A stretch of DNA of 8,844 nucleotides from JAAFHB01 sp037128295 (GTDB lineage: Bacteria; Bacteroidota; Bacteroidia; Bacteroidales; Prolixibacteraceae). The first letter of the stretch is position 1, and each line of letters starts with the position of its first letter. A program made the translations under genes and the position numbers. The notes beneath the pieces were generated by a model. The model saw only the letters and a program-made list of their open reading frames with translations. It had not been told where the DNA came from and did no database searches. Of the stretch, positions 1-5,419 are shown in pieces. The stretch spans positions 1 to 8,844 of the forward strand of contig JBAXWR010000298.1 of assembly GCA_037128295.1 (NCBI GenBank), in the 5' to 3' direction.

Positions 1-152
1 ATCCATTCGCAAAGAGGTCGCACCCAGGTTTTATTAAGACGATCGCCAATGGCATCGCAACGTTCTTCGTTGAATCCGATGAATCTCAATGTGTCGGCAA
101 TTTGGTAGGGGCCGAACCAACCGTTTTTGTATTTTCCAAGTTTAACATACAT
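1..152 (-). CDS. Partial small phage-type hypothetical protein (N-terminal 50 residues)
   Basis: Reading the minus strand from an ATG at 152-150 gives 50 codons with no stop before the window edge, so the C-terminus is missing. The start is well fixed: an in-frame TAG lies directly upstream of the ATG. The protein begins MYVKLGKYKNGWFGPYQIAD and continues with a charged segment and an NKTWVRPLCEW motif. From memory, the opening 'M-[KY]-V-[KY]-[IL]-G-x-Y-x-N-W-x-G-P-Y-Q-[IL]-A' is typical of short proteins of unknown function in tailed phages and prophages. This is family recall, not a search. No function is known. No other phage gene is visible, so it may be the edge of a prophage or a lone cargo gene. 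The frame is intact in the visible part. Confidence 0.6.
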   Translation of the reverse strand, partial: MYVKLGKYKNGWFGPYQIADTLRFIGFNEERCDAIGDRLNKTWVRPLCEW

Positions 153-347
153 CTATTTAAGGTATTAGGGAGTTATTCAACATATTTTATGGAGCATTCA
201 TTCTTTCGTAAAGTTAAATTTTTGATATGGATTAAAAGCATCCCGGCGGCCATATGTTTGTTTCACCTACGCCTTACGTCCTAAACGTTTCCAGGATCAC
301 ATCATGCAAAAATACAAAACATTTACAAGTTGCCAATTTCTTAGATG

Positions 348-415
348 TAGTGTCCGGGTGACTTGAAAGCAGGTTAGCAGGATTCGATGATTTGCTAATA
401 GTCACCGGGACACTA
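348..415. repeat. 16-bp imperfect inverted repeat, possible transposon-end remnant
   Basis: The left arm 348-363 (tagtgtccgggtgact) and right arm 400-415 are reverse complements at 15 of 16 positions; the one mismatch pairs 356 with 407. The spacer is 36 bp. Arms this long and GC-richer than the surroundings, reading inward from TAGTGTCC, resemble insertion-sequence terminal repeats, and part of the arm recurs at 1134-1145. No target-site duplication is evident just outside the arms and no transposase is present, so this would be a relic or MITE-like element. Alternatives are a transcribed hairpin or a regulatory palindrome. The right arm is followed by a T-rich run, so a role in termination is also possible. 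Confidence 0.5.
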
Positions 416-432
416 ACTTTAATTTTTTTTCT

Positions 433-440
433 TACCTTTG
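433..440 (+). promoter_or_regulatory. Candidate Bacteroidota -7 box for the sigma-factor gene
   Basis: TACCTTTG matches the Bacteroidota housekeeping -7 consensus TAnnTTTG. Transcription would start near 445, giving a leader of about 40 nt to the sigma-factor start. No clear TTTG-type -33 element is seen at the expected distance, so the call rests on one box plus position. Confidence 0.4.
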
Positions 441-481
441 GGTCATTCTTCTTTAAACTAAGATGACCATTTTATTCTTAC

Positions 482-1081
482 TTGATTTTTGTGAAAAATT
501 CCATCAAAGATAGGGCATATTGGCTTGATGTCTGGACACGGTTCAATACCGGTGAGCGGGTCGCTTTCAGCGAAATCTATGAGGAATTTATTGATTCCCT
601 TTTTGCTTATGGTTATAAGATATCGCATGACCGCGAAATGGTGAAAGACTGTATTCAGGATATCTTCCTCGACCTTCATCGGCTCCACCCCAAACTTAAA
701 AATCCGGAATACATTGAGTTTTATCTCTTTAAATCGCTTAAAAATGCGATATTTCATAAATCTCAGAAAGAGAAGAAGTTACAGTCCTTGTCTTTGGAGG
801 AAAGCGACAATTGTGACTTTAAATTTGAGGTTGAACAGGATGCATCCGAACTGGAATCCGACCTTCTTCGTCTGGAGAAACTAAAAGGCATCCTTGCAGC
901 ACTGGATCCCCAGAAGCGCGAATTATTGTACCTCAAGTTCAATTCGGGCATGAATTATCACGAAATTGGTCAAATACTTAACATGCAGGCAGATACGGCT
1001 AAGAAACAAATTTACAGAATAATAGACCAACTCCGTGGCAAATATGGAGCGCAATTATTTGAAATGTTGGTGATTCGATAA
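482..1081 (+). CDS. RNA polymerase ECF-type sigma factor (FecI/sigma-70 family)
   Basis: This 199-residue protein has the two-domain ECF layout. Region 2 (about residues 29-95) includes the DCIQDIFLDLHR stretch that contacts core polymerase and the -10 element. After an acidic linker (about 100-130), region 4 (about 133-188) has the helix-turn-helix NYHEIGQILNMQADTAKKQI that reads the -35 element. It would direct RNA polymerase to a specific set of promoters. In Bacteroidota such factors usually work with a FecR-type anti-sigma and a TonB-dependent transporter, but neither is adjacent; the next gene is a sugar permease. No ATG is possible at the N-terminus: an in-frame TGA lies at 464, and the first in-frame ATG is residue 53, inside region 2. 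Translation must therefore begin at TTG 482 or, about as likely, GTG 491 (196 residues). The family call is firm; targets are unknown. Confidence 0.9.
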   Translation: MIFVKNSIKDRAYWLDVWTRFNTGERVAFSEIYEEFIDSLFAYGYKISHDREMVKDCIQDIFLDLHRLHPKLKNPEYIEFYLFKSLKNAIFHKSQKEKKLQSLSLEESDNCDFKFEVEQDASELESDLLRLEKLKGILAALDPQKRELLYLKFNSGMNYHEIGQILNMQADTAKKQIYRIIDQLRGKYGAQLFEMLVIR

Positions 1082-1133
1082 AGTTAGTTCGTTGTTTTCG
1101 ACTGGCGGCAATTAAAGTAACCGGCTGTTGGCT

Positions 1134-1145
1134 TCCGGGTGACTT
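1134..1145 (+). repeat. Isolated half-copy of the 348-363 repeat arm
   Basis: The 12 bases tccgggtgactt at 1134-1145 are identical to 353-364, the inner part of the left arm of the inverted repeat upstream of the sigma gene, in the same orientation. No facing arm is seen here. It lies in the 152-bp gap between the sigma-factor and permease genes. A shared mobile-element end or a shared protein-binding half-site would both explain it; chance is possible but not likely for 12 bases in so short a region. Confidence 0.35.
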
Positions 1146-1233
1146 TTCAGATTCAAAATTCTGTTTCAGGCTGTTGTTAGGAAAATTATAAAGTGTTGTA
1201 AAAGGTAATTGGACAAAGACAAAAAAATATAGT

Positions 1234-2526
1234 ATGACCAATCTTCAAAAATCCAGGTTTATATCCGCAGGAACCGTAGTCCCGTTTATTTTAGTCACAA
1301 CCTTGTTTTTTATGTGGGGAATACCCAATAACCTGAATGGGGTACTGATCAAACAATTTATGAAGTCGATGGAACTTTCACGGTTTCAGGCAGGATTGAT
1401 TCAATCGGCATTTTACATGGGTTACTTTGTGCTGGCCGTCCCTGCTGCATTACTGATGCGCAGATTTAGCTACAAAACCGGGATCGTTTTTGGCTTATTA
1501 CTCTATGCAGCAGGATGTTTGCTTTTCTGGCCCGCTGCGATTATCGGCAAGTACGGGTTTTTCCTATTGGCATTGTTTATCATAGCTTCAGGACTGGCCT
1601 TTCTGGAAACGGGGGCAAATCCATTTATTGCCTTATTGGGCCGACCGGAATCTTCCGAACAACGACTTAATTTCTCTCAGGCATTTAATCCGATAGGCTC
1701 TGTTACAGGGGTTTTGTTGGGAACAGTTTTCATTTTCTCGGGGGTTGAACCCGATGCCGCAAAGATCAACGACCTTAAATTGGCCGGTCAATACGAAAGT
1801 TTTCTTCAGCACGAAACGATGCGTGTTGTCGAACCCTATCTGGTTTTGGCACTGTTTGCCATTGTCTGGTCATTGTTGATCATTAAAACCAAATTTCCTT
1901 CGCTTGAGGTTCCGAAAGATGAAGAGGTGGCGTCTGATCACAGTTTCAAAAACCTTTTGAAATATCCGAATTTCTGGAAAGGGGTATTGGCACAATTTTT
2001 CTATGTCGGGGCGCAGGTGGGAACCTGGAGTTATTTCATCCCCTATGTACAGGATTACACGGGTCAGCCTGAAAAAGTTGCAGGTTATTTTTTGACCGGT
2101 ACCCTTGTAGCTTTTGGGATCGGACGTTTCTCTGCGACCTGGTTGATGCAGTACATTCTGCCCAACCGTTTGATGGCATTGTACAGTCTGATCAATGTAA
2201 TTCTGATTGGGATTGGTGTATTGGTTCCCGGATGGATAGGACTTTGGGCTATCTTTCTCACAAGTTTTTTCATGTCGCTGATGTATCCAACTATTTTTGC
2301 TTCGAGCATCAAAGGTCTTGGTAAACACACAAAAATTGGCGGCTCGGTGTTGGTAATGGCGATCGTCGGCGGTGCGTTATGTACCCCATTGATGGGATAT
2401 ATCGCCGAAACGACCAAGAGTATGGCATTGGCGATGTTGGTCCCAATGGTGGCTTACATCTATATTTTGTATTTTTCGGTTGAAAGCACGAGGTTAAAAG
2501 CTGATGGAAAGATAAAATATTTGTAA
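1234..2526 (+). CDS. fucP: FucP-type MFS sugar:H+ symporter
   Basis: This 430-residue protein is a 12-helix major facilitator of the fucose:H+ symporter family, expected in the inner membrane importing L-fucose or a related sugar with protons. It tracks E. coli FucP along its length: NNLNGVLIKQF in helix 1 (from residue 32), FQAGLIQSAFYMGYF (51-65), LFWPAA (97-102), LETGANPF (124-131), RLNFSQAFNPIGS, VLAQFFYVGAQVGTWSYFI and YPTIFASSIKGLG. The glutamate matching FucP Glu135 is kept (E125), but the position matching Asp46 is glycine (G36). Those two acids are known to serve proton/sugar coupling in E. coli, so substrate or coupling may differ here and the symbol should be read as 'fucP-like'. 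The ATG at 1234 follows an A-rich leader without a Shine-Dalgarno. No fucose catabolic genes are adjacent. The gene runs convergently into abiEii with a 9-bp gap. Confidence 0.88.
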   Translation: MTNLQKSRFISAGTVVPFILVTTLFFMWGIPNNLNGVLIKQFMKSMELSRFQAGLIQSAFYMGYFVLAVPAALLMRRFSYKTGIVFGLLLYAAGCLLFWPAAIIGKYGFFLLALFIIASGLAFLETGANPFIALLGRPESSEQRLNFSQAFNPIGSVTGVLLGTVFIFSGVEPDAAKINDLKLAGQYESFLQHETMRVVEPYLVLALFAIVWSLLIIKTKFPSLEVPKDEEVASDHSFKNLLKYPNFWKGVLAQFFYVGAQVGTWSYFIPYVQDYTGQPEKVAGYFLTGTLVAFGIGRFSATWLMQYILPNRLMALYSLINVILIGIGVLVPGWIGLWAIFLTSFFMSLMYPTIFASSIKGLGKHTKIGGSVLVMAIVGGALCTPLMGYIAETTKSMALAMLVPMVAYIYILYFSVESTRLKADGKIKYL

Positions 2527-2535
2527 TACATTGAT

Positions 2536-3456
2536 TTATAGTAATAATATCTCTTTTAATACTTGTACCATATCCCTGTGCTTTTTGGGATTTGTACGTT
2601 TAATTTTTTCAATATTTTGCAGCTTCCATTGAACAGCCGGAAGTTCCTGCACATTCTTAATGGATAATTTCTCCCAGTCAGGAATCCCTTCTTTAAAACT
2701 CAATAGGAACAACCGATCCATATTTGTTAATCTCGAATTAATTTCCTGGATCAACTGAATCCTAGTTCGTTCATAATCCTCATAAGAGAATGGAATATTT
2801 GTCATACCTGAAAACTGGGAGTCAAAAGCTTGTTTCTGATCAATCAACATTGGACAGATTACCTCGCTTATGGGTCGCATGTGAGAAATCAGGGCAATAA
2901 TAAACCCTAATTTAATCTCATCTGTAAAACCCTCATTGTCAAGAAGTAGCCGGATATCGAAAAGGTCACGGGGATGCTGCCGGTCCAATGCGGCGCATAT
3001 TTTACCTCCATAAAGTTCTGACATTGAAACAATAGGAATGGCTGCAAATCTGCCAAACATCTCTTCTACTGTTTCATGCACTCTCCTAAGGGTTGTTGGA
3101 AATATAATTCCCCTTGTTGTCGTATTGACTTCAATTTTAATCTGAGCATTGGGTAACTGACAATTGAGTTTAACATCTTGCCCTTCTTTTGAAGCAAGTG
3201 AAACATGTAGTTTTAAAATTGCTTTTTCAAGTTCAATTTTTATCCTTTGCAATCCGTCAGAGATATTTTTTAATGCTGTTTCCCTGGCATCAATTGGGAG
3301 ATAGGTTAAATCGAGATCAACAGAGAGCCTGGGCATATTTCTTACAAATAGGTTTATAGCGGTTCCCCCTTTGAGCGCAAAGATTTCTTCTTTTGCCACA
3401 TAAGGAATTGCTTGCAATATCAAATCTACCTGAGCCTTGTATTTTGTATCAATCAA
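2536..3456 (-). CDS. abiEii: AbiEii/AbiGii-family nucleotidyltransferase toxin
   Basis: This 306-residue protein is the toxin of a type IV AbiE toxin-antitoxin pair, a DNA polymerase beta-like nucleotidyltransferase acting in the cytoplasm. Family members slow growth and abort phage infection; related MenT toxins modify tRNA ends, but the target here is unknown. The catalytic motifs are complete: FALKGGTAINLF (residues 26-37, GG-T motif), the acid pair in SVDLDLTY (D47, D49), a third acid in IKIEVN (E109), and the distal motif with K152, R159 and R163-D164-x-x-D167. The enzyme should therefore be active. The start codon is TTG at 3456-3454, overlapping the antitoxin stop as TTGA, so translation is probably coupled to and weaker than that of the antitoxin. 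No in-frame ATG exists before the first motif. The gene ends 9 bp from the convergent permease, with no visible terminator between them. Confidence 0.93.
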   Translation of the reverse strand: MIDTKYKAQVDLILQAIPYVAKEEIFALKGGTAINLFVRNMPRLSVDLDLTYLPIDARETALKNISDGLQRIKIELEKAILKLHVSLASKEGQDVKLNCQLPNAQIKIEVNTTTRGIIFPTTLRRVHETVEEMFGRFAAIPIVSMSELYGGKICAALDRQHPRDLFDIRLLLDNEGFTDEIKLGFIIALISHMRPISEVICPMLIDQKQAFDSQFSGMTNIPFSYEDYERTRIQLIQEINSRLTNMDRLFLLSFKEGIPDWEKLSIKNVQELPAVQWKLQNIEKIKRTNPKKHRDMVQVLKEILLL

Positions 3457-4220
3457 AACAGAGCTAATTCTTTGGGTATTGTAATATGAAATTCAGCATC
3501 AAATACTCCATTTTTTACGATACTCCGATCCCCCTGGCCAAGATCGAATGATGAGATGTCAAGGTATTGATACCACTGATGATTTGTTTTTTTTGCCATA
3601 TATAAAAATAACCTTTTTACTTTTATAGAACTGCATCGGTCAAGCAATTTTTGTAGGATACCGGGCCTCAAATTTACCAGTCCTGACATGATTTGAAAAA
3701 CCTCCATAATATCCAGCTTTTCAGGCGTTAGATAAAGCGATTCTAAAATTGCCCTTTCCGAAGAAGAAACTGTTATCTGAAATTGTTTCTCCAGAAGTTC
3801 CTCTAACCCAATCTCTTCGGGAAGAAAGGAGGTTTTAACAGGATTAATGGGTATATTCCAGGTGTACTTTTGAAACCATGCCGGTAATTTGGTTTTCAGA
3901 TTGGAATAAAGATAAACCGTTTCCTCACCGATGCGGATATAATGGGCAAACCCCATCATTGACAATGCAGTAGGTCCACCGACATGAACGGATAGTTTGC
4001 CTTGCTTCTGTACAGAATAAATGGCTCCCTGCCAACTCACAATTTCATTTGGACGTTTGAATGCGCCCACCCCAACGGATTCGATCCAACCGCTTTTTCT
4101 GTATCTTTGCTGAAGGTCATACGAAAATCCCTTTTCATTAAGCCAGGAAGCGAGGATGATCGTCCCCGGAACATGTAAATCGAGCAATTTCTTTATTTTT
4201 ATTTCATTAGTAGTACTCAT
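3453..4220 (-). CDS. abiEi: AbiEi-family antitoxin / transcriptional autorepressor
   Basis: This 255-residue protein is first in the operon and is the cognate antitoxin of the downstream nucleotidyltransferase. The N-terminal region (about residues 5-95) is the AbiEi_3_N-type winged-helix domain: KIKKLLDLHVPGTIILASWL, then RYRKSGWIESVGVGAFKRP and HVGGPTALSMMGFAHYI. The remainder (about 96-255) matches the AbiEi C-terminal antitoxin domain. In characterised AbiE systems AbiEi neutralises the toxin without forming a stable complex (type IV) and represses its own promoter by binding inverted repeats. Both jobs fit here: the genes overlap by 4 nt, and an inverted repeat sits at 4240-4259 over the promoter. 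Start ATG is at 4220; it is the first codon after the promoter box. Length is close to that expected for the family. The domain assignment is from motif memory. Confidence 0.92.
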   Translation of the reverse strand: MSTTNEIKIKKLLDLHVPGTIILASWLNEKGFSYDLQQRYRKSGWIESVGVGAFKRPNEIVSWQGAIYSVQKQGKLSVHVGGPTALSMMGFAHYIRIGEETVYLYSNLKTKLPAWFQKYTWNIPINPVKTSFLPEEIGLEELLEKQFQITVSSSERAILESLYLTPEKLDIMEVFQIMSGLVNLRPGILQKLLDRCSSIKVKRLFLYMAKKTNHQWYQYLDISSFDLGQGDRSIVKNGVFDAEFHITIPKELALF

Positions 4221-4224
4221 AGTA

Positions 4225-4232
4225 CAAATATA
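4225..4232 (-). promoter_or_regulatory. Candidate -7 box of the abiE operon
   Basis: On the minus strand these bases read TATATTTG, a full match to TAnnTTTG. The box ends only 4 nt before the abiEi ATG at 4220, so transcription would begin at or within a few bases of the start codon, implying a leaderless or near-leaderless mRNA. A -33 TTTG element at the usual spacing is not obvious; that position is occupied by the inverted repeat. Confidence 0.5.
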
Positions 4233-4239
4233 GCATTAT

Positions 4240-4259
4240 TTTTAAAGTAAGCTTTAAAA
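4240..4259. promoter_or_regulatory. Inverted repeat, probable AbiEi operator
   Basis: Perfect 8-bp arms (ttttaaag at 4240-4247 and ctttaaaa at 4252-4259) flank a 4-bp spacer. The element lies 8-27 bp upstream of the abiE -7 box, over the -33 region, where a bound protein would block polymerase. AbiEi proteins are known to bind inverted repeats in their own promoters. The arms are AT-rich, so chance symmetry cannot be excluded. Confidence 0.42.
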
Positions 4260-4305
4260 GGCGGATTGTTTTTTAATATCTGATTTCCTTAATATCTAAT
4301 TGCCA

Positions 4306-4374
4306 CTTGAATTTGAAATGAATACAAAGGCTCTACTTCACTATTTTGGAAATGAATTTAACTCGGTGGTTTAA
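4306..4374 (+). pseudogene. Relic of the HicB-like gene with its HTH domain deleted
   Basis: These 69 bp match the HicB-like gene at 5420-5818 in two blocks. Bases 4306-4347 match 5615-5656 at 38 of 42 positions, and 4346-4374 match 5790-5818 at all 29 positions, through the stop codon. Between the blocks 135 bp (45 codons) are missing, with a shared TTG at the junction. The frame is kept: the relic reads LEFEMNTKALLHYF followed directly by GNEFNSVV and stop. What is lost is residues 80-124 of the intact protein, the helix-turn-helix region. Upstream of 4306 no convincing similarity remains and no start codon for a useful protein is seen, so it cannot be functional as a HicB. Confidence 0.85.
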
Positions 4375-4403
4375 ATCAAATTGTCCAAAGATTGTTTAAA
4401 ATG

Positions 4404-4447
4404 TTGTTCATGGTTTTTATCCTGAACAATTGTGAAAAACAATTGTT
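4404..4447 (+). promoter_or_regulatory. Overlapping inverted repeats upstream of satP
   Basis: Two hairpins share bases. The first pairs 4404-4410 (ttgttca) with 4423-4429 around a 12-nt loop. The second pairs 4425-4433 (aacaattgt) with 4439-4447 around a 5-nt loop; its arms each contain the palindrome acaattgt. Since 4425-4429 is used in both, the two folds exclude each other if transcribed. As DNA, the repeated palindrome could instead be a dimeric operator site. A 10-base direct repeat, attgtttaaa, stands at 4391-4400 and 4442-4451. No TAnnTTTG box was found in this gap. Confidence 0.35.
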
Positions 4448-4506
4448 TAAACGGAAAACTCAATTAGAAACATCAAAATTTTATCCAAATTAAAAAAGTA
4501 TTCAAC

Positions 4507-5067
4507 ATGGAAAAAAAGATGGGCAATCCTGCAGTTGTTGGTCTGGCAGGTTTCGGAATGACTACAATTTTACTTCAGTTTCACAACATCGGATTGATGG
4601 GACTCGGTCCGGTAGTAGCAATGGGCTTTATATTTGGAGGAGCGGCCCAGTTGATTGCTGGCTTTCAGGAGCAGAAAATGGGCAATAATTTTGGGTACAG
4701 TGCTTTTGTTGCTTATGGCAGTTTCTGGATTGGATTGGGAATCATTTGGATATTAAACTTTTACAAGATCTATGAATCAAGTACGACAGATGTTGGCTAC
4801 TATTTGGTTTGCTGGACACTCTATACGGCAATTATGTTTGTAGCTTCCTTGCGAATTCATAAAGCCATGGCCGTTACCTTCTTCACGCTGCTACTCGGAT
4901 TCGTGCTTTTGGATTTGGGTCATTTCATCGATCCAATATGGAACAAAGTGGCCGGATATGAACTATTTATATGTGCCTTTTCGGCCTGGTACATGATGGC
5001 TGCCATTATCCTGAATGACTTAGCCGGGAAAACGATTCTCCCTTTCGGAACTGCTATTGTGAAATAA
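4507..5067 (+). CDS. satP: Acetate/succinate uptake transporter (SatP/YaaH, AceTr family)
   Basis: This 186-residue protein is a short six-helix membrane protein of the GPR1/FUN34/YaaH family, nearly the same length as E. coli SatP (188). It imports acetate, and in E. coli also succinate, with protons across the inner membrane. The family signature near the N-terminus is present (NPAVVGLAGFGMTTILL, residues 7-23), followed by HNIGLMGLG, FGGAAQLIAGFQEQKMGN, FGYSAFVAYGSFWIGLG and the C-terminal ILNDLAGKTILPFG, all closely matching SatP. Membrane segments are roughly 10-25, 33-52, 65-85, 97-116, 120-138 and 148-168. The ATG at 4507 follows an A-rich leader. It is a single-gene unit lying between the hicB relic and the intact hicB-like gene. 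No acetyl-CoA synthetase or acetate kinase gene is in the window. Confidence 0.93.
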   Translation: MEKKMGNPAVVGLAGFGMTTILLQFHNIGLMGLGPVVAMGFIFGGAAQLIAGFQEQKMGNNFGYSAFVAYGSFWIGLGIIWILNFYKIYESSTTDVGYYLVCWTLYTAIMFVASLRIHKAMAVTFFTLLLGFVLLDLGHFIDPIWNKVAGYELFICAFSAWYMMAAIILNDLAGKTILPFGTAIVK

Positions 5068-5096
5068 GAGGCTGTTTTCACTCCATTCTTACCATG

Positions 5097-5113
5097 ATAG
5101 CCTCATTGGCTAT
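5097..5113 (+). terminator. Possible satP terminator hairpin
   Basis: Bases 5097-5102 (atagcc) and 5108-5113 (ggctat) form a 6-bp stem with a 5-nt loop, 30 nt after the satP stop. The following bases are T-rich but not a clean U-run. A second pairing, 5068-5073 (gaggct) with 5099-5104, competes with it. Weak evidence. Confidence 0.3.
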
Positions 5114-5301
5114 GATTACTTTACTTTTTAGGGTAATTGCAGAATCCAGTAATTTTGATAAAGAAACAATTTCCATTGTGGGTTCAGGCTTAACCGGCAG
5201 TCTGGCAGAAGCCAGTATGGCTGGATAGGTCAAATAGCGTTAGCTTCCCTGGAAGTTGACAATTTAATGTATTAATATAGAATTATATACAGTTGATCTA
5301 A

Positions 5302-5319
5302 TTGTCCAGGATTTGTCCA
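5302..5319 (+). repeat. Two TTGTCCA motifs spaced 11 bp apart
   Basis: TTGTCCA occurs at 5302-5308 and 5313-5319, one helical turn apart, upstream of the HicB-like promoter. The same 7-mer is at 4381-4387 upstream of satP and inverted at 1210-1216 upstream of the permease. It may be a binding site for a shared regulator; no such protein is identified. Confidence 0.3.
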
Positions 5320-5390
5320 AATTAACAATTAAAACAGCATAATGGTCTTTTGAATATTTTGGAAGTTCCTAATATTGATAGTACACCTAC

Positions 5391-5398
5391 TATCTTTG
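5391..5398 (+). promoter_or_regulatory. Candidate -7 box of the HicB-like gene
   Basis: TATCTTTG is a full match to the Bacteroidota -7 consensus TAnnTTTG, followed by C as is common. It would start transcription near 5403, giving a leader of about 15-18 nt to the GTG at 5420. A -33 element at standard spacing is not clear. Confidence 0.5.
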
Positions 5399-5419
5399 CA
5401 GAGTTAAACAATTTATAAG

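Larger units (their letters stand above)
153..481. other. Gene-free stretch between the phage-type gene and the sigma factor
   Basis: About 330 bp separate the two divergent genes. I find no convincing coding frame here; the forward frame starting at 102 overlaps the minus-strand gene and has no recognisable content. The right half holds the inverted repeat at 348-415, a T-rich run at about 419-431 and a promoter box at 433-440. The left part (153-345) shows nothing I can name. Confidence 0.6.
5068..5419. other. Gene-free stretch between satP and the HicB-like gene
   Basis: This 352-bp region holds a hairpin just after satP (5097-5113), a short open frame of 44 codons (5094-5228) that I do not consider supported, a second small hairpin (ctggc-agaa-gccag, around 5206-5219), two phased TTGTCCA motifs (5302-5319) and a promoter box (5391-5398). 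I looked for a HicA toxin of about 60-80 residues on both strands and found none. Confidence 0.55.

Noticed and set aside
102..284. 60-residue forward open frame at the left end
   Set aside because: It overlaps the better-supported minus-strand phage-type gene and has no recognisable domain.
153..347. Possible CRISPR, tRNA or other structured RNA in the gaps
   Set aside because: No regularly spaced repeats, no tRNA-like cloverleaf elements and no known RNA motif were found in any gap.
458..1241. Three minus-strand frames over the sigma-factor gene and its flanks
   Set aside because: Antisense shadows of the sigma factor; no domain content.
1870..2417. Minus-strand open frames inside the permease gene
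   Set aside because: They lie fully within a clear permease coding region and have the biased composition of antisense shadows.
4262..4305. Extension of the hicB relic upstream (cggat at the same offset as in the intact gene)
   Set aside because: Beyond a 5-base match at the same offset the ungapped alignment falls to near-random identity.
4459..4480. Similarity between sequence after the relic (caattagaa) and sequence after the intact hicB-like gene at about 5896-5906
   Set aside because: Short AT-rich match with different spacing from the stop codons; not distinguishable from chance.
5094..5228. 44-codon frame after satP (begins MIASLAMITLLF)
   Set aside because: Short, no promoter or ribosome site of note, overlaps the likely satP terminator hairpin, and I recognise no family. 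It could be a decayed fragment of a membrane protein but nothing supports it.
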